64,000 nucleotides of DNA from Companilactobacillus jidongensis (GCF_003946575.1 NZ_RHOP01000002.1:62001-126000), one strand, 5' to 3'; positions 10,446 to 21,014 are shown, numbered from the stretch's first letter. Made by a program: numbers and translations. Notes: generated by a model not told the origin, from the letters alone.

Positions 10446-10988
10446 TTATTTTGTGAATGGCATTCCGATTTGTGTTAATAGTTCACGTGATTCTTCATCA
10501 GTATTAGCTGTTGTTACAATAACAACGTCCAATCCACGAATCTTATTAACCTTATCGTAGTCAATTTCTGGGAAAACCAATTGTTCTTTAAGTCCTAGTG
10601 TGTAGTTACCACGGCCATCAAATGAGCGTGTACCAACACCACGGAAATCACGAACACGAGGTAATGCAATGTTAATCAACTTGTCAAGGAAGTCGTACAT
10701 ACGGTCACCACGAAGTGTAACCTTAGCACCGATTGACATACCTTCACGAAGTCTGAAACCAGCGATTGATTTCTTAGCCTTAGTGATCAAAGGTTTTTGA
10801 CCAGCAATTTGGCCTAATTCTTCAACTGCTTCATCAAGATTCTTTGAGTTAGCAATTGCGTCACCAACACCCATGTTCAAAACAATCTTTTCGATCTTTG
10901 GTGTTTGCATAACTGATGTGTAATTGAATTTTTCCATCATTGATGGTGTAATTTCTTTTACATACATTTCTTTTAATGCATTAGCCAT
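10446..10988 (-). CDS. rplE: 50S ribosomal protein L5
   Basis: A 180-residue protein with [39 protein letters not shown] and [12 protein letters not shown], all diagnostic of L5, which binds 5S rRNA and contacts S13 at an intersubunit bridge. It is in the standard rplX-rplE-rpsZ order. Confidence 0.97.
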   Translation of the reverse strand: MANALKEMYVKEITPSMMEKFNYTSVMQTPKIEKIVLNMGVGDAIANSKNLDEAVEELGQIAGQKPLITKAKKSIAGFRLREGMSIGAKVTLRGDRMYDFLDKLINIALPRVRDFRGVGTRSFDGRGNYTLGLKEQLVFPEIDYDKVNKIRGLDVVIVTTANTDEESRELLTQIGMPFTK

Positions 10989-11004
10989 TTAGTTTTCTCC
11001 TTTC

Positions 11005-11250
11005 TTATTTATCTTCTTTTTTATCAGATGATTTACTTACTACTTTTACGTTAGTTACACTAATAGGTCTCTCAACGTCGATGATTCCACCTTGAGGTTG
11101 TGTATTAGTTGGCTTCGAGTGTTTCTTAACAACATTTACGCCTTCGACGATAACTTTATTGGCTGAAGGGATAGCTTGTTTAACTACGCCTTCTGTGCCT
11201 TTGCTATCACCAGAAATAATTTTAACGTTGTCTCCAGTTTTTACAAACAC
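11005..11250 (-). CDS. rplX: 50S ribosomal protein L24, short form
   Basis: An 81-residue protein with the N-terminal KOW motif ([20 protein letters not shown]) and [17 protein letters not shown], as in L24, an early assembly initiator. Many Firmicutes L24 proteins run to about 100 residues with a conserved tail ending in GEVLDK. Here the protein stops after a Ser/Lys/Asp-rich end ([12 protein letters not shown]), so that tail is missing. The start is GTG with AGGAGG 9 nt upstream. Confidence 0.94.
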   Translation of the reverse strand: MFVKTGDNVKIISGDSKGTEGVVKQAIPSANKVIVEGVNVVKKHSKPTNTQPQGGIIDVERPISVTNVKVVSKSSDKKEDK

Positions 11251-11282
11251 TATTCAGCACCTCCTGAGTTAAATTGATCTTT

Positions 11283-11651
11283 TTATAGCACTTCTGGTGC
11301 TAATGAGACGATCTTCATAAAATCGTTATCACGTAGTTCACGAGCAACGGGTCCGAAGATACGAGTTCCTCTAGGTGTCTTGTCAGCGTTAATAATAACC
11401 GCAGCGTTTTCGTCAAATCTGATGTATGAACCATCTGTACGGTGAGCACCGGACACTGTTCTTACGATAACGGCTTTAACAACGTCACCTTTTTTAACAA
11501 CGCCACCTGGTGTTGCTTGTTTGACAGTAGCAACAATGACGTCACCGATATTAGCTACCCTGCGGTTTGAACCACCAAGAACTTTAATAGTTAGAATTTC
11601 ACGAGCTCCAGAGTTATCTGCAACTTTTAGACGACTTTCTTGTTGAATCAC
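11283..11651 (-). CDS. rplN: 50S ribosomal protein L14
   Basis: A 122-residue protein, [20 protein letters not shown], ending [12 protein letters not shown], the conserved L14 sequence. L14 forms an intersubunit bridge with 16S rRNA. The start is GTG at 11651, with GAGGAGG upstream. Confidence 0.97.
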   Translation of the reverse strand: MIQQESRLKVADNSGAREILTIKVLGGSNRRVANIGDVIVATVKQATPGGVVKKGDVVKAVIVRTVSGAHRTDGSYIRFDENAAVIINADKTPRGTRIFGPVARELRDNDFMKIVSLAPEVL

Positions 11652-11682
11652 TTCTTGGTCCTCCTCTCATCAGTAATTGTTT

Positions 11683-11958
11683 CTAGATAATAACTGCTTT
11701 TTCGACGATTTCTAATAAACGGAAGCGCTTTGTCTTTGACAAAGGTCGAGTTTCCATGATACGTACAACATCGCCAATCTTTGCTTCGTTCTTTTCATCT
11801 TGAACGTAGAACTTCTTTGAATATCTAACACGCTTCTTGTATACAGGGTGGTTCTTGTATGTTTCAACAACAACTACGATAGTTTTGTCCATCTTGTCTG
11901 ATACAACGCGGCCTTGATATACCTTACGGCTATTACGGCTTTCTTGTGTTTCGCTCAA
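11683..11958 (-). CDS. rpsQ: 30S ribosomal protein S17
   Basis: A 91-residue OB-fold protein with [19 protein letters not shown] and [20 protein letters not shown], typical of S17, an early 16S-binding protein. The start is TTG at 11958 with GGGAG 8 nt upstream. It sits between rpmC and rplN as usual. Confidence 0.96.
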   Translation of the reverse strand: MSETQESRNSRKVYQGRVVSDKMDKTIVVVVETYKNHPVYKKRVRYSKKFYVQDEKNEAKIGDVVRIMETRPLSKTKRFRLLEIVEKAVII

Positions 11959-11981
11959 CTTGAGATCTCCCTTCCTGTTTA

Positions 11982-12176
11982 TTAGTTTTCGTTATTCTTT
12001 TGATTTTGAACAGTTCTTAATCTTGCAATGTTTTTTCTTACAGCCTTAAGACGAGCTGTGTTTTCCAATTGGCCTGTGGCTTGTTGGAAACGCAAGTTGA
12101 ATAGTTCTTCTTTATATTCGTTAACTTTATCTTGCAATTGAGCAGCAGTTAGCTCTTTGATTTCACTAGCCTTCAT
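11982..12176 (-). CDS. rpmC: 50S ribosomal protein L29
   Basis: A 64-residue helical protein, [20 protein letters not shown], with [20 protein letters not shown], the L29 signature. L29 lies at the tunnel exit where trigger factor and SRP bind. The ATG at 12176 is preferred over a GTG 9 nt upstream because it matches the family start. The gene overlaps the end of rplP by 11 nt in another frame, so the two are translationally coupled. Confidence 0.95.
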   Translation of the reverse strand: MKASEIKELTAAQLQDKVNEYKEELFNLRFQQATGQLENTARLKAVRKNIARLRTVQNQKNNEN

Positions 12177-12597
12177 CAGCGCCACCTACTTCCTCACGTT
12201 TTACGAACTTAGTTCTAACTGGTAATTTGTGAGATGCAAGTCTCAATGCTTCACGGGCAACATCTTCTGGAACGCCACCGATTTCGAATAAGACTTTTTC
12301 ACGCTTTACAGGAGCAACCCAACCAGCAGGTGCACCTTTACCATTACCCATACGAACTCCGACACCTTTTGCAGTGTATGATTTATGAGGGAAGATTTTA
12401 ATCCAAACCTTACCACCACGCTTCATGTAACGAGTCATAGCAACACGGGCTGCTTCAATTTGTCTATTTGAGATCCAGCTTGAGTCAAGTGACTTCAAAC
12501 CGTAATCACCAAAATCAACATTCTTACCACCCTTAGCTTCTCCGCGCATCTTGCCACGGAATTCACGACGGTGTTTTACACGTTTTGGTACTAGCAT
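12166..12597 (-). CDS. rplP: 50S ribosomal protein L16
   Basis: A 143-residue protein, [19 protein letters not shown], with [20 protein letters not shown] and the PAGWVAPVK loop that contacts A-site tRNA, diagnostic of L16. The last codons overlap the start of rpmC. Spacing to rpsC is 3 nt, indicating tight coupling. Confidence 0.97.
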   Translation of the reverse strand: MLVPKRVKHRREFRGKMRGEAKGGKNVDFGDYGLKSLDSSWISNRQIEAARVAMTRYMKRGGKVWIKIFPHKSYTAKGVGVRMGNGKGAPAGWVAPVKREKVLFEIGGVPEDVAREALRLASHKLPVRTKFVKREEVGGADEG

Positions 12598-12600
12598 AGA

Positions 12601-13272
12601 TTATTCTCCTTTCCCTTCAGTATTTTCTTGGTTATGTTTTGGCTTGTCAGGAAGAATTTCACCACGGTAGATCCAAGTTTTAACACCTAAATTACCATAT
12701 GTTGTGGCTGCTTCAACCCAAGCATAGTCAATATCTGCACGTAATGTGTGTAGAGGAACAGTTCCCTCTGTATGCCATTCTCTACGAGCCATATCGGCAC
12801 CGTTTAAACGACCAGAGATTTGAACCTTGATACCCTTTGCACCGGCACGTCTTGAACGTTGAACGGCTTGACGTTGTGCACGTCTAAATGCAATACGAGC
12901 TTCTAGTTGACGAGCAATGTTCTCACCAACAAGTTTTGCATCCAAATCAGGTTTCTTGATTTCGATAATATTAATATGAATGTTTCTGTTAACTAATTTG
13001 TTTAGTTGGTTACGTAATTTTTCAACTTCAGATCCACCCTTACCGATGACCATACCAGGTTTAGCTGTATGAATTGAAACTGTAACGTTCTTTGCAGTAC
13101 GTTCGATTTCGATTCTTGATACGGAAGCATTTGATAAATTGTCTTCAATATACTTACGAATCTTAAGGTCTTCATGTAAAAATGTTGAAAAGTCTTTTTC
13201 TGCATACCATTTGGCATCCCAGTCACGGATAACACCAACACGGAATCCGACTGGATTAATCTTTTGACCCAC
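12601..13272 (-). CDS. rpsC: 30S ribosomal protein S3
   Basis: A 223-residue protein with [20 protein letters not shown], the KH domain motif [15 protein letters not shown], and C-terminal [21 protein letters not shown]3 lines the mRNA entry channel. The start is GTG at 13272 with GGAGG 8 nt upstream. Confidence 0.97.
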   Translation of the reverse strand: MGQKINPVGFRVGVIRDWDAKWYAEKDFSTFLHEDLKIRKYIEDNLSNASVSRIEIERTAKNVTVSIHTAKPGMVIGKGGSEVEKLRNQLNKLVNRNIHINIIEIKKPDLDAKLVGENIARQLEARIAFRRAQRQAVQRSRRAGAKGIKVQISGRLNGADMARREWHTEGTVPLHTLRADIDYAWVEAATTYGNLGVKTWIYRGEILPDKPKHNQENTEGKGE

Positions 13273-13304
13273 TCAAGTTACCTCCAATACTAATCTTTTA
13301 AATA

Positions 13305-13658
13305 CTAGTCTTTTTCACTTACAACAACTGTAATGTGACTTGTTCTCTTGTTAATTGGTGATGCTGAACCTTTAGCTCTAGGACGGAAACGTTTTAGAGT
13401 TGGTCCTTCGTCTACGAAAGCTTCGCTAACGAATAAGTTTTGTGCATCTAAATCAAAGTTATGTTCTGCGTTTGCAATTGCTGACTTAAGAGCTTTGGCA
13501 ATAATTGGAGAGCCTGCTCTTGGTGTGAATTGCAAAATTGCAAGTGCTTCAGCAGCGTTCTTACCTCTTATTAAATCAATAACAAGGCGAACTTTGCGAG
13601 CTGCAATACGAACATTCGTCACTCTGGCTGTTGCAGATGTAATTTCTTGTTCTGCCAT
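13305..13658 (-). CDS. rplV: 50S ribosomal protein L22
   Basis: A 117-residue protein with [20 protein letters not shown] and [20 protein letters not shown]. The latter is the beta-hairpin region that reaches into the exit tunnel and where macrolide-resistance changes arise in other bacteria. It lies between rpsS and rpsC. Confidence 0.97.
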   Translation of the reverse strand: MAEQEITSATARVTNVRIAARKVRLVIDLIRGKNAAEALAILQFTPRAGSPIIAKALKSAIANAEHNFDLDAQNLFVSEAFVDEGPTLKRFRPRAKGSASPINKRTSHITVVVSEKD

Positions 13659-13678
13659 CTTTTAAGTCTCCCTTCTTA

Positions 13679-13960
13679 TTACTTAGCTACTGTTTTCTTA
13701 TCGTCAGTACCATGACCATGGAATGTACGTGTTGGTACGAATTCGCCCAACTTGTGTCCAACCATATCTTCTTGGATATAAACTGGAACGTGCTTACGAC
13801 CATCATGAACTGCGATTGTGTATCCTACGAAACTAGGAAAAATTGTTGAACGTCTTGACCATGTCTTAATAACTGACTTCTTTTCAGAATCTGCTTGAGC
13901 ATCGATCTTCTTTAAAAGATGTGCGTCTGCGAATGGTCCCTTTTTTAAACTACGACTCAT
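13679..13960 (-). CDS. rpsS: 30S ribosomal protein S19
   Basis: A 93-residue protein, [20 protein letters not shown], with [20 protein letters not shown], the S19 signature. It sits in the 30S head next to S13. It is in the canonical rplB-rpsS-rplV order. Confidence 0.97.
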   Translation of the reverse strand: MSRSLKKGPFADAHLLKKIDAQADSEKKSVIKTWSRRSTIFPSFVGYTIAVHDGRKHVPVYIQEDMVGHKLGEFVPTRTFHGHGTDDKKTVAK

Positions 13961-13994
13961 CTTATGTCCTCCTTATATTATTCTAACGAAATAA

Positions 13995-14828
13995 CTACTT
14001 ACCTTTTCTGTGACGAACGATAAGCTTTTCAGATTTGGCATGTGATGAACGAGTCTTCTTACCCAAGGTCTTCTTACCCCATGGTGACATTGGTGATGGA
14101 TGACCGATAGGTGCTTTACCTTCACCACCACCGTGTGGGTGATCGTTAGGGTTCATAACTGATCCACGAACTGTTGGTCTAAATCCTTGCCAACGTTTAC
14201 GTCCAGCTTTACCAATCTTGATTAACTCATGTTGTTCATTACCAATGGCACCAATACTTGCGCGGCAAGCTGAAAGTACCATACGTACTTCACCTGAAGG
14301 TAAACGTAATAGTGAATACTTACCATCTCTACCTAGTAATTGGATTGAAGTACCAGCAGAACGTCCTAGTTGACCACCCTTACCAGGTTTCATTTCTACG
14401 TTATGTAGAATTGTACCAACTGGAATGTTTTCTAGTGGAAGTGCATTACCGGGTTTGATATCTGCATCAACACCTGATTCAACAACTTGTCCAACTTCAA
14501 GACCCTTAGGAGCTAAGATATATGCTTTAACACCATCTGAGTAGTGTAGTAGTGCAATATTAGCTGTACGGTTAGGATCGTATTCAATAGCTTTAACTGT
14601 AGCTTTAACACCGTCTTTAATACGTTTGAAATCAATAATACGGTATTTTTGTTTGTGACCACCGCCACGGTGACGAACTGTAATATGACCGTAAGAATTA
14701 CGACCGGCTGTATGGCTTTGTGATTCTAGAAGTGTCTTTTCAGGAGTTGTCTTTGTGATCTCTGAAAAGTCAGAACCTGTCATATTACGACGACCATTTG
14801 TGGTTGGCTTATACTTGATAATCGCCAT
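13995..14828 (-). CDS. rplB: 50S ribosomal protein L2
   Basis: A 277-residue protein with [20 protein letters not shown] and the C-terminal [20 protein letters not shown]. The latter includes the conserved His associated with the peptidyl-transferase-centre environment. L2 is required for subunit joining. Length is normal. Confidence 0.98.
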   Translation of the reverse strand: MAIIKYKPTTNGRRNMTGSDFSEITKTTPEKTLLESQSHTAGRNSYGHITVRHRGGGHKQKYRIIDFKRIKDGVKATVKAIEYDPNRTANIALLHYSDGVKAYILAPKGLEVGQVVESGVDADIKPGNALPLENIPVGTILHNVEMKPGKGGQLGRSAGTSIQLLGRDGKYSLLRLPSGEVRMVLSACRASIGAIGNEQHELIKIGKAGRKRWQGFRPTVRGSVMNPNDHPHGGGEGKAPIGHPSPMSPWGKKTLGKKTRSSHAKSEKLIVRHRKGK

Positions 14829-14844
14829 TATTTGACCTCCTTAT

Positions 14845-15132
14845 TTATTCTTCATCAAAAATTTTAATTTCGTCTGAATCAGCTGTAAGTGTGATGATAG
14901 CCTTACGACGTCTTGCTGTTTTACCAACGTAACGACCTTGGCGCTTCTTCTTACCAGCAACATTCATAATGTTTACTTTTTTAACTTTAACACCGAAAAC
15001 TTCTTCAATAGATTGGCGTACAAGTACTTTGTTTGCATCAAGTGCAACATCAAAAGTATATTTCTTGTCGCTCATAGCATCCATTGAGCTTTCAGTGATA
15101 ACTGGGCGAATAATTACGTCTCTTGCGCTCAT
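14845..15132 (-). CDS. rplW: 50S ribosomal protein L23
   Basis: A 95-residue protein, [20 protein letters not shown], with [20 protein letters not shown], typical of L23, the docking site for trigger factor and SRP at the tunnel exit. Its start overlaps the rplD stop by one base (TAATG), giving translational coupling. Confidence 0.97.
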   Translation of the reverse strand: MSARDVIIRPVITESSMDAMSDKKYTFDVALDANKVLVRQSIEEVFGVKVKKVNIMNVAGKKKRQGRYVGKTARRRKAIITLTADSDEIKIFDEE

Positions 15133-15752
15133 TATCCAAGCACCTCCTCAATCTTAGAAAGTGCTGCTTGTGTAACAACTAACTTCTTAGCGTTAATAAC
15201 GTCAAGAACGTTAACACCTTCTGGTGCAACAACTGTAACTTTATCAATGTTTCTTGCTGATAAAGCAACGTTGTCATTACCATCTTCAAGTACTACTAAA
15301 GCTTTGTCAGCACCTAACTTATTAAGCAATTGAGCAAAGTTCTTTGTACTTGGTTTGTCGTATGAAATTGAGTCAATAACGATTAGGTTACCGTCAGCAG
15401 CTTTTTGTGAAAGTACAGACTTCAATGCCAAACGGCCAACCTTCTTAGGAAGGTGATATGAATATGATCTAGGAGTTGGGCCGAATACGACACCACCACC
15501 TACCCATTGAGGTGATCTGATAGAACCTTGACGAGCACGTCCTGTACCTTTTTGACGCCATGGCTTCTTACCACCACCACGTACTTCAGAGCGGTTTTTA
15601 ACATCATGTGTACCTTGTCTTAATGAGGCACGTTGCATGATAACTGCATCTGTGACTACGCTGTTGTTTGGTTCGATACCAAAGATTGAATCATTTGCTT
15701 CAACAGTACCGTTTTCAGCACCGCTATCTTTGTAAGCTGTGATTTTTGTCAT
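15132..15752 (-). CDS. rplD: 50S ribosomal protein L4
   Basis: A 206-residue protein with [20 protein letters not shown] and [19 protein letters not shown], the long loop of L4 that lines the exit tunnel. In several bacteria L4 also represses its own operon through the S10 leader, and a structured leader is present here before rpsJ. Length is normal. Confidence 0.97.
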   Translation of the reverse strand: MTKITAYKDSGAENGTVEANDSIFGIEPNNSVVTDAVIMQRASLRQGTHDVKNRSEVRGGGKKPWRQKGTGRARQGSIRSPQWVGGGVVFGPTPRSYSYHLPKKVGRLALKSVLSQKAADGNLIVIDSISYDKPSTKNFAQLLNKLGADKALVVLEDGNDNVALSARNIDKVTVVAPEGVNVLDVINAKKLVVTQAALSKIEEVLG

Positions 15753-15769
15753 AACTCATTTCCTCCTTC

Positions 15770-16405
15770 CTATTTTTGATTAGCTTTAATAGCTGTTTGA
15801 ATTTTAACTAGTGAGTTTTTTGCACCAGGTACATTACCCTTAATCATAATTGCATTACGATCTGCATCAACTTTAACAACAGTTAAGTTTTGTGTAGTTA
15901 CGCGATTGTTACCCATGTTTCCGGGAAGCATCTTACCTTTAAATACACGGTTGATGATGGCACCCATTGAACCTGCGATACGGTGATATCTAGAACCGTG
16001 AGTCTCAGGACCTCGAGCTTGTCCAAACATCTTAATGTTACCTTGCATTCCATGTCCCTTTGTTGTACCTGTAACGTCGACAACATCACCAGAATTAAAT
16101 GAATCTACTGAAACTTCTCCACCTAATTCATAGTCTCCCATTTCAACATCGCGGAATTCGCGAATGTAATGCTTAGGAGTTGTGTTTGCCTTATCTGCAT
16201 GACCTTTGGCTGGTTTGTTTGATAGAACTTCGCGTCTATCTTCAAAACCTAGTTGAACGGCCTCATAACCGTCAGTTTCTACTGTTTTAACTTGCATAAC
16301 AACATTTGGTGTTGCTTCTACAACTGTAACGGGAACTAATTCACCGTTATCAGTGAAAACTTGAGTCATTCCGACTTTTTTACCAAGAATTCCTTTTCTG
16401 GCCAT
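15770..16405 (-). CDS. rplC: 50S ribosomal protein L3
   Basis: A 211-residue protein, [20 protein letters not shown], with [20 protein letters not shown] and the central extension reaching the peptidyl transferase centre. L3 is an early assembly initiator of the 50S subunit. It follows rpsJ as usual. Confidence 0.97.
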   Translation of the reverse strand: MARKGILGKKVGMTQVFTDNGELVPVTVVEATPNVVMQVKTVETDGYEAVQLGFEDRREVLSNKPAKGHADKANTTPKHYIREFRDVEMGDYELGGEVSVDSFNSGDVVDVTGTTKGHGMQGNIKMFGQARGPETHGSRYHRIAGSMGAIINRVFKGKMLPGNMGNNRVTTQNLTVVKVDADRNAIMIKGNVPGAKNSLVKIQTAIKANQK

Positions 16406-16436
16406 GTTTGCACCTCCAATAATTTATTTTTGATAA

Positions 16437-16745
16437 TTATAATTTAATTTCGATATCTACGCCTGATGGTAGATCTAGCTTCATTAATGAATCAACTGTC
16501 TTAGGTGATGGATTAACGATATCAATAAGTCTTTTATGTGTACGCATTTCGAATTGTTCTCTAGAATCCTTGTGCTTATGTGGTGAACTCAACACTGTAT
16601 ATAGTGAACGTTCTGTTGGCAAAGGAATTGGACCTGAAATCTTAGCACCAGTTCTTTTTGCTGTTTCCACAATTTTGTCAGCTGATTGATCTAGAATACG
16701 ATGTTCATAAGCCTTCAAACGAATGCGAATCTTTTGACTTGCCAT
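16437..16745 (-). CDS. rpsJ: 30S ribosomal protein S10
   Basis: A 102-residue protein with [20 protein letters not shown] and [20 protein letters not shown], diagnostic of S10 (NusE), a head protein that also works with NusB in antitermination. It is the first gene of the super-operon, preceded by AAGGAGG and a ~170-nt leader. Confidence 0.97.
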   Translation of the reverse strand: MASQKIRIRLKAYEHRILDQSADKIVETAKRTGAKISGPIPLPTERSLYTVLSSPHKHKDSREQFEMRTHKRLIDIVNPSPKTVDSLMKLDLPSGVDIEIKL

Positions 16746-16778
16746 GGGGTTACCTCCTTTTTGTCTCTTTCAAGATGA

Positions 16779-16826
16779 CCGGCTCCGTGAAAATATCCGC
16801 CAGCCCTGCCGTGGCAAAGCGGCCGG
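16779..16826 (-). promoter_or_regulatory. S10 operon leader RNA structure (candidate L4-type autoregulatory leader)
   Basis: On the transcript strand CCGGC (16822-16826) pairs with GCCGG (16779-16783). It encloses an inner CCGC/GCGG and GCC/GGC hairpin, a strikingly GC-rich patch in AT-rich DNA about 35 nt before rpsJ. Firmicutes S10 operons are known to carry conserved leaders, some regulated by L4. The identity as that family is inferred from position and structure, not from a covariance search. Confidence 0.6.
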
Positions 16827-16915
16827 GTGTGTCGCAACCTCTCACTTCTAAACCGTCGATATTATTTATTAATACCTCTAAGCACATACTTCTACTAGAA
16901 ATAAGCACTCTTATA

Positions 16916-16944
16916 ATAATACACGCCGTCTTCTCATATTTCAA
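16916..16944 (-). promoter_or_regulatory. Promoter of the S10-spc-alpha super-operon
   Basis: Minus-strand -35 TTGAAA (16939-16944) and -10 TATTAT (16916-16921) are spaced by exactly 17 nt, about 170 nt upstream of rpsJ. This is close to the sigma-A consensus and fits a strong ribosomal promoter. Confidence 0.75.
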
Positions 16945-17018
16945 GAGTTTTCACATTTTTTTTGAATTTGAAATACGTTTTCTTTATATAGAAGAAACAT
17001 GACTTTTTTTGTAAATAA

Positions 17019-17046
17019 AAAAGCAAATCCAAATGGATTTGCTTTT
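17019..17046 (-). terminator. Intrinsic terminator after fusA
   Basis: A perfect 12-bp stem (17019-17030 with 17035-17046, arm AAAAGCAAATCC) with a 4-nt loop is followed on the minus strand by TTATTT. It begins about 12 nt past the fusA stop and separates the str operon from the S10 promoter. Confidence 0.85.
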
Positions 17047-17058
17047 AATTTAATGCTA

Positions 17059-19158
17059 TTACTTTTCTTCAGCGTTTCCGCCATTCTTTTTAATAATATC
17101 AGCTTGAATTGACTTAGGAACTTTTTCGTAATGATCAAAGACCATTGTGAAAGTACCACGTCCTTGAGTAGCTGAACGAAGTGTTGTGGCATAACCAAAC
17201 ATCTCTGAAAGTGGAACGAATGAATTAACAAGTTGTGCATTACCACGAGCTTCCATTCCTTCAACACGTCCACGACGAGCTGTGATTTGGCCCATAACAT
17301 CACCAAGGTAATCTTCTGGAGCAACAACTTCAACCTTCATAATAGGTTCAAGAATTACAGCACCGGCAGACTTAGCAGCGTTACGTAAAGCAATTGAAGC
17401 AGCAATCTTGAAGGCAGCTTCTGATGAATCGACTTCGTGATATGAACCATCATATAACTTAGCTTTAACATCAATCAAAGGATAACCAGCAAGAACACCG
17501 TTTGCCATTGATTCTTTCAAACCTTGTTCAACTGAAGGAATATACTCACGAGGAACAACACCACCGACGATAGCATCTTCGAACTCGAAGCCTTTTCCTT
17601 CTTCATTTGGTGTAAATTCAACCCATACGTCACCGTATTGACCTTTACCACCAGATTGACGAACGAACTTACCTTGTGCACTTGTTGACTTAGTGAATGT
17701 TTCACGATAAGCAACTTGTGGTTCACCAACTTTACATGCGACCTTAAATTCACGTTTCATACGGTCAACCATGATATCCAAGTGTAATTCACCCATTCCG
17801 GCAATTAATGTTTCACCAGTTTCAGGATTTGTTTCAGATTGGAAAGTTGGATCTTCTTCAGAAAGTTTTTGGATAGCGATATCCATCTTGTCTCTATCTT
17901 CCTTTGAATCAGGTTCGATAGAAACTTGGATAACTGGATCTGGAATATCCAATGATTCAAGAATCAATGGATCATCAGGATCTGTAAGTGAGTCACCAGT
18001 TGTAGTATTCTTCAAACCGATAACAGCAGCGATATCACCTGAGAATACTTCTGGGATTTCCTTACGGTGGTTAGAATGCATTTGTAGCAAACGACCAACA
18101 CGTTCACGTTTGTCTTTTGAAGCATTAAGAACGTATGAACCTGATTCCAATGTTCCTCTATATACACGAATGTATGTTAGACGACCAACGAATGGGTCAG
18201 TAGCAATCTTAAATGCCAAACCAGCAAATGGTTTTGTATCATCAGCCATAAGTTCAACTTGGCTATCATCCTTAGGATCTGTAGCGTTGTATGGACGAAC
18301 TTCAAGTGGTGATGGTAAGTAATCAACAACGGCATCCATTAACATTTGAACACCCTTGTTCTTGAAGGCAGAACCTGCAAGTACAGGGAAGAATTTCAAT
18401 GCAATAGTAGCTTTTCTGATTGCTGTACGTAATTCATCATTGCTAATTTCAGTGCCATCAAGGTATTTCTCCATGATGTCATCATCAACATCAGCAACTG
18501 ATTCAACTAATTCAGCACGTTTTTCTTTTGCTTTTTCTAAGTATTCGTCAGGGACATCAACTGTATCCCACTTTGTACCTAATTCATCTTCGTCATATAG
18601 ATCGGCTTTCATTTCGATCAAGTCGATAACACCTTCGAAGTTGTCTTCAGCACCAATAGGCATTTGAACAGCATGTGCGTTAGCATCTAGTCTGTCATGA
18701 AGTGTTTGAACTGAGTAGTCAAAGTTAGCACCGATTTTATCCATCTTGTTAACGAAAACAATACGGGGAACACTATAGTTTGTAGCTTGACGCCAAACAT
18801 TTTCAGTTTGAGGTTCAACACCTGATTGAGCATCAAGAACTGTAATAGAACCATCTAGAACACGTAGTGAACGTTCAACTTCCATTGTGAAGTCAACGTG
18901 TCCTGGAGTATCAATAATATTGATACGGTTACCTTTCCATTCAGCAGTTGTAGCAGCTGATGTGATGGTAATACCACGTTCTTGTTCTTGGGCCATCCAG
19001 TCCATTTGTGAAGCACCATCATGTGTTTCACCAATTTTGTGAATCTTACCAGTATAGTACAAAATACGTTCTGTAGTTGTAGTTTTACCAGCATCGATAT
19101 GAGCCATGATACCAATGTTACGAGTATCTTCTAGTGGGAATTCACGTTTATTAGCCAT
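17059..19158 (-). CDS. fusA: Elongation factor G
   Basis: A 699-residue translational GTPase. G1 is AHIDAGKTT (about 18-26), followed by a switch region with [11 protein letters not shown]3 DTPGH and G4 NKMD. Domains II-V follow, ending with the loop region [20 protein letters not shown] in domain IV. EF-G catalyses ribosome translocation and, with RRF, recycling. It is last in rpsL-rpsG-fusA, ending in a strong terminator; tuf is not adjacent. Confidence 0.98.
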   Translation of the reverse strand: MANKREFPLEDTRNIGIMAHIDAGKTTTTERILYYTGKIHKIGETHDGASQMDWMAQEQERGITITSAATTAEWKGNRINIIDTPGHVDFTMEVERSLRVLDGSITVLDAQSGVEPQTENVWRQATNYSVPRIVFVNKMDKIGANFDYSVQTLHDRLDANAHAVQMPIGAEDNFEGVIDLIEMKADLYDEDELGTKWDTVDVPDEYLEKAKEKRAELVESVADVDDDIMEKYLDGTEISNDELRTAIRKATIALKFFPVLAGSAFKNKGVQMLMDAVVDYLPSPLEVRPYNATDPKDDSQVELMADDTKPFAGLAFKIATDPFVGRLTYIRVYRGTLESGSYVLNASKDKRERVGRLLQMHSNHRKEIPEVFSGDIAAVIGLKNTTTGDSLTDPDDPLILESLDIPDPVIQVSIEPDSKEDRDKMDIAIQKLSEEDPTFQSETNPETGETLIAGMGELHLDIMVDRMKREFKVACKVGEPQVAYRETFTKSTSAQGKFVRQSGGKGQYGDVWVEFTPNEEGKGFEFEDAIVGGVVPREYIPSVEQGLKESMANGVLAGYPLIDVKAKLYDGSYHEVDSSEAAFKIAASIALRNAAKSAGAVILEPIMKVEVVAPEDYLGDVMGQITARRGRVEGMEARGNAQLVNSFVPLSEMFGYATTLRSATQGRGTFTMVFDHYEKVPKSIQADIIKKNGGNAEEK

Positions 19159-19191
19159 TAAACTTTGTTTCTCCTCTCAATTTATTATTAA

Positions 19192-19659
19192 TTACCAACG
19201 ATAATGAGCAAATGCACGGTTAGCATCAGCCATCTTATGTGTATCTTCACGTTTCTTAACAGCTGCACCTGTGTTGTTAGCTGCATCCATAATTTCATTT
19301 GCTAGACGTGCGTCCATTGTATGTTCACCACGTAGACGAGCATAACTAACGATCCAGCGAAGACCTAATGTTGTACGACGATCTGGACGTACTTCAATAG
19401 GAATTTGGTAGTTAGAACCACCGATACGGCGAGCCTTAACTTCAAGAACAGGCATAACATTGTTCATGGCTTCTTCGAAGACATCCAATGGTTCGTTGCC
19501 AGTCTTATCTTTAATAATGTCAAATGCACGGTAGAGAATTGATGAAGCAGTTCCTCTCTTACCATCGTACATTAAATGATTGATCAAACGTGTAACTAAC
19601 TTTGAGTTGTACATTGGATCAGGTAATACATCGCGTTTTGGAGCGCTACCTTTACGCAT
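19192..19659 (-). CDS. rpsG: 30S ribosomal protein S7
   Basis: A 155-residue protein, [20 protein letters not shown], with [20 protein letters not shown], the S7 signature. S7 nucleates the 30S head and contacts tRNA at the E site. In E. coli S7 represses the str operon. It lies between rpsL and fusA. Confidence 0.97.
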   Translation of the reverse strand: MRKGSAPKRDVLPDPMYNSKLVTRLINHLMYDGKRGTASSILYRAFDIIKDKTGNEPLDVFEEAMNNVMPVLEVKARRIGGSNYQIPIEVRPDRRTTLGLRWIVSYARLRGEHTMDARLANEIMDAANNTGAAVKKREDTHKMADANRAFAHYRW

Positions 19660-19703
19660 ATTAAATTCCTCCGTTATTACTTATTTCTTTGTTTGTGATT
19701 AAA

Positions 19704-20117
19704 TTATTTCTTAGGCTTCTTAGCACCATATTTTGAACGGCTTTGCATACGTCCATCAACACCGGCAGTATCTAAAGCACCACGAACAACGTGATAACGA
19801 ACACCAGGTAGATCCTTTACACGTCCACCACGGACAAGGACAACACTATGCTCTTGCAAGTTGTGACCAACACCTGGGATATATGCTGTGATTTCGATAA
19901 GGTTTGATAGTCTAACACGGGCATACTTACGTAGGGCTGAGTTAGGCTTCTTTGGTGTCATTGTTCCGACACGAGTTGCTACACCACGTTTTTGTGGTGC
20001 TGGGTTCTTTGTAGCAACTTTCTTCATACTGTTGTAACCGTAGTTCAATGCAGGGGCATTTGATTTTGACCCTTGTGACTTGCGGCCTTTACGTACCAAT
20101 TGATTAATTGTAGGCAT
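19704..20117 (-). CDS. rpsL: 30S ribosomal protein S12
   Basis: A 137-residue protein starting [20 protein letters not shown], with the decoding-loop segments [17 protein letters not shown] and [20 protein letters not shown], where streptomycin-resistance mutations occur in other species. It is the first gene of rpsL-rpsG-fusA, preceded by AGGAGG and a leader dyad. Confidence 0.98.
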   Translation of the reverse strand: MPTINQLVRKGRKSQGSKSNAPALNYGYNSMKKVATKNPAPQKRGVATRVGTMTPKKPNSALRKYARVRLSNLIEITAYIPGVGHNLQEHSVVLVRGGRVKDLPGVRYHVVRGALDTAGVDGRMQSRSKYGAKKPKK

Positions 20118-20151
20118 TCAAGGTTCCTCCTAAAAATTTAAGTACACACAT

Positions 20152-20191
20152 CCAGGTGGTTCATAATTTTGTAAAATAATAAACCACCTGG
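20152..20191 (-). promoter_or_regulatory. Leader dyad upstream of rpsL
   Basis: A perfect 10-bp inverted repeat, CCAGGTGGTT (20152-20161) and AACCACCTGG (20182-20191), with a 20-nt AT-rich loop, lies 35 nt upstream of rpsL in its 5' UTR. It has no T run, so it is not an ordinary terminator. The right arm is followed by GTGG, allowing a competing CCACC/GGTGG hairpin. This suggests an autoregulatory leader (inference). Confidence 0.55.
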
Positions 20192-20255
20192 GTGGCATAC
20201 GATATGAGCTTATACTTAAACAAACTACTACTCTGCTAATAAAAGCACGTCTACT

Positions 20256-20284
20256 AGAATATCATCTAAAAAAGTACATGTCAA
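20256..20284 (-). promoter_or_regulatory. Promoter of rpsL-rpsG-fusA
   Basis: Minus-strand TTGACA (20279-20284), a 17-nt spacer and TATTCT (20256-20261) form a near-consensus sigma-A promoter about 140 nt upstream of rpsL, leaving room for the leader dyad. Confidence 0.8.
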
Positions 20285-20341
20285 TGAAGTATCAAAGAAA
20301 AGATTCAAATAAAACACGTAATTTAGTTTGAGGTGATAAAA

Positions 20342-21010
20342 ATGACATACTTATTTAATTTAGTAGTATTTGTCCTAGGTTCCAGTATAGTCTCATTTTT
20401 GACGGTTATCGCACATGATTTTCCAAAAATCCAATTAAATCGGCGTTCACAGTGCAATAATTGCCAGAATATTTTAAGTTGGTATGAGCTTATACCAATT
20501 TTTAGTTTCATACTAACCGGTGGAAATTGTAAAAAATGTAATTTTGATATTCCCATAATGTATCCCATAACGGAAACTATCGGTGGATTATACTTAATAG
20601 TAGTTTTAATCAAAGATAAAGATATTTACTTTGCCATTCCACTTATGATAATGCTGGTTACACTTAGTTTCATGGATTATTTTTATGGATATATCTACCC
20701 TGTCTGTTATGCTCTAATCTTGCCAACTTTCATTTATGCATTACTGCACGGATATCCATTGTATTTCATCACTGGAATATTGACTTACAGTGCATTATTT
20801 TTGATGAATCATTTCTATCAAAGCATTGGGCTGGGTGATGTTGAACTCTTAGGACTTCTAGCCATTCTATTTGGTTATGAAGATATTTTAAAAATAATTC
20901 TGATCTCCTGTTTGTTATGTATTATTCATTATTTTGGCAATAAAAAAAGATCATTTAGATTTATTCCTTACATCACTGCAGCAACGGGAATAGTCTATCT
21001 GATCTCATAA
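20342..21010 (+). CDS. comC: Prepilin peptidase, type IV leader peptidase family (ComC-like)
   Basis: A 222-residue membrane protease of family A24. An N-terminal zinc-ribbon-like region has CNNC and CKKC (about residues 34-60), followed by several transmembrane helices. The two catalytic Asp motifs of the family are visible: MDYFYGYI and GLGDVELLG. It would cleave the leader of ComGC-type pseudopilins for DNA uptake or related pili. The ATG at 20342 is preferred to a GTG 9 nt upstream because GAGG lies 8 nt before it. It is a lone plus-strand gene next to rpsL; no com operon is nearby. Confidence 0.88.
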   Translation: MTYLFNLVVFVLGSSIVSFLTVIAHDFPKIQLNRRSQCNNCQNILSWYELIPIFSFILTGGNCKKCNFDIPIMYPITETIGGLYLIVVLIKDKDIYFAIPLMIMLVTLSFMDYFYGYIYPVCYALILPTFIYALLHGYPLYFITGILTYSALFLMNHFYQSIGLGDVELLGLLAILFGYEDILKIILISCLLCIIHYFGNKKRSFRFIPYITAATGIVYLIS

Positions 21011-21014
21011 TTAT

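Noticed and set aside
16894-16912. CIRCE-like element near GAGTGCTTA
   Set aside because: Only one half resembles TTAGCACTC; no inverted partner at 9-nt spacing.
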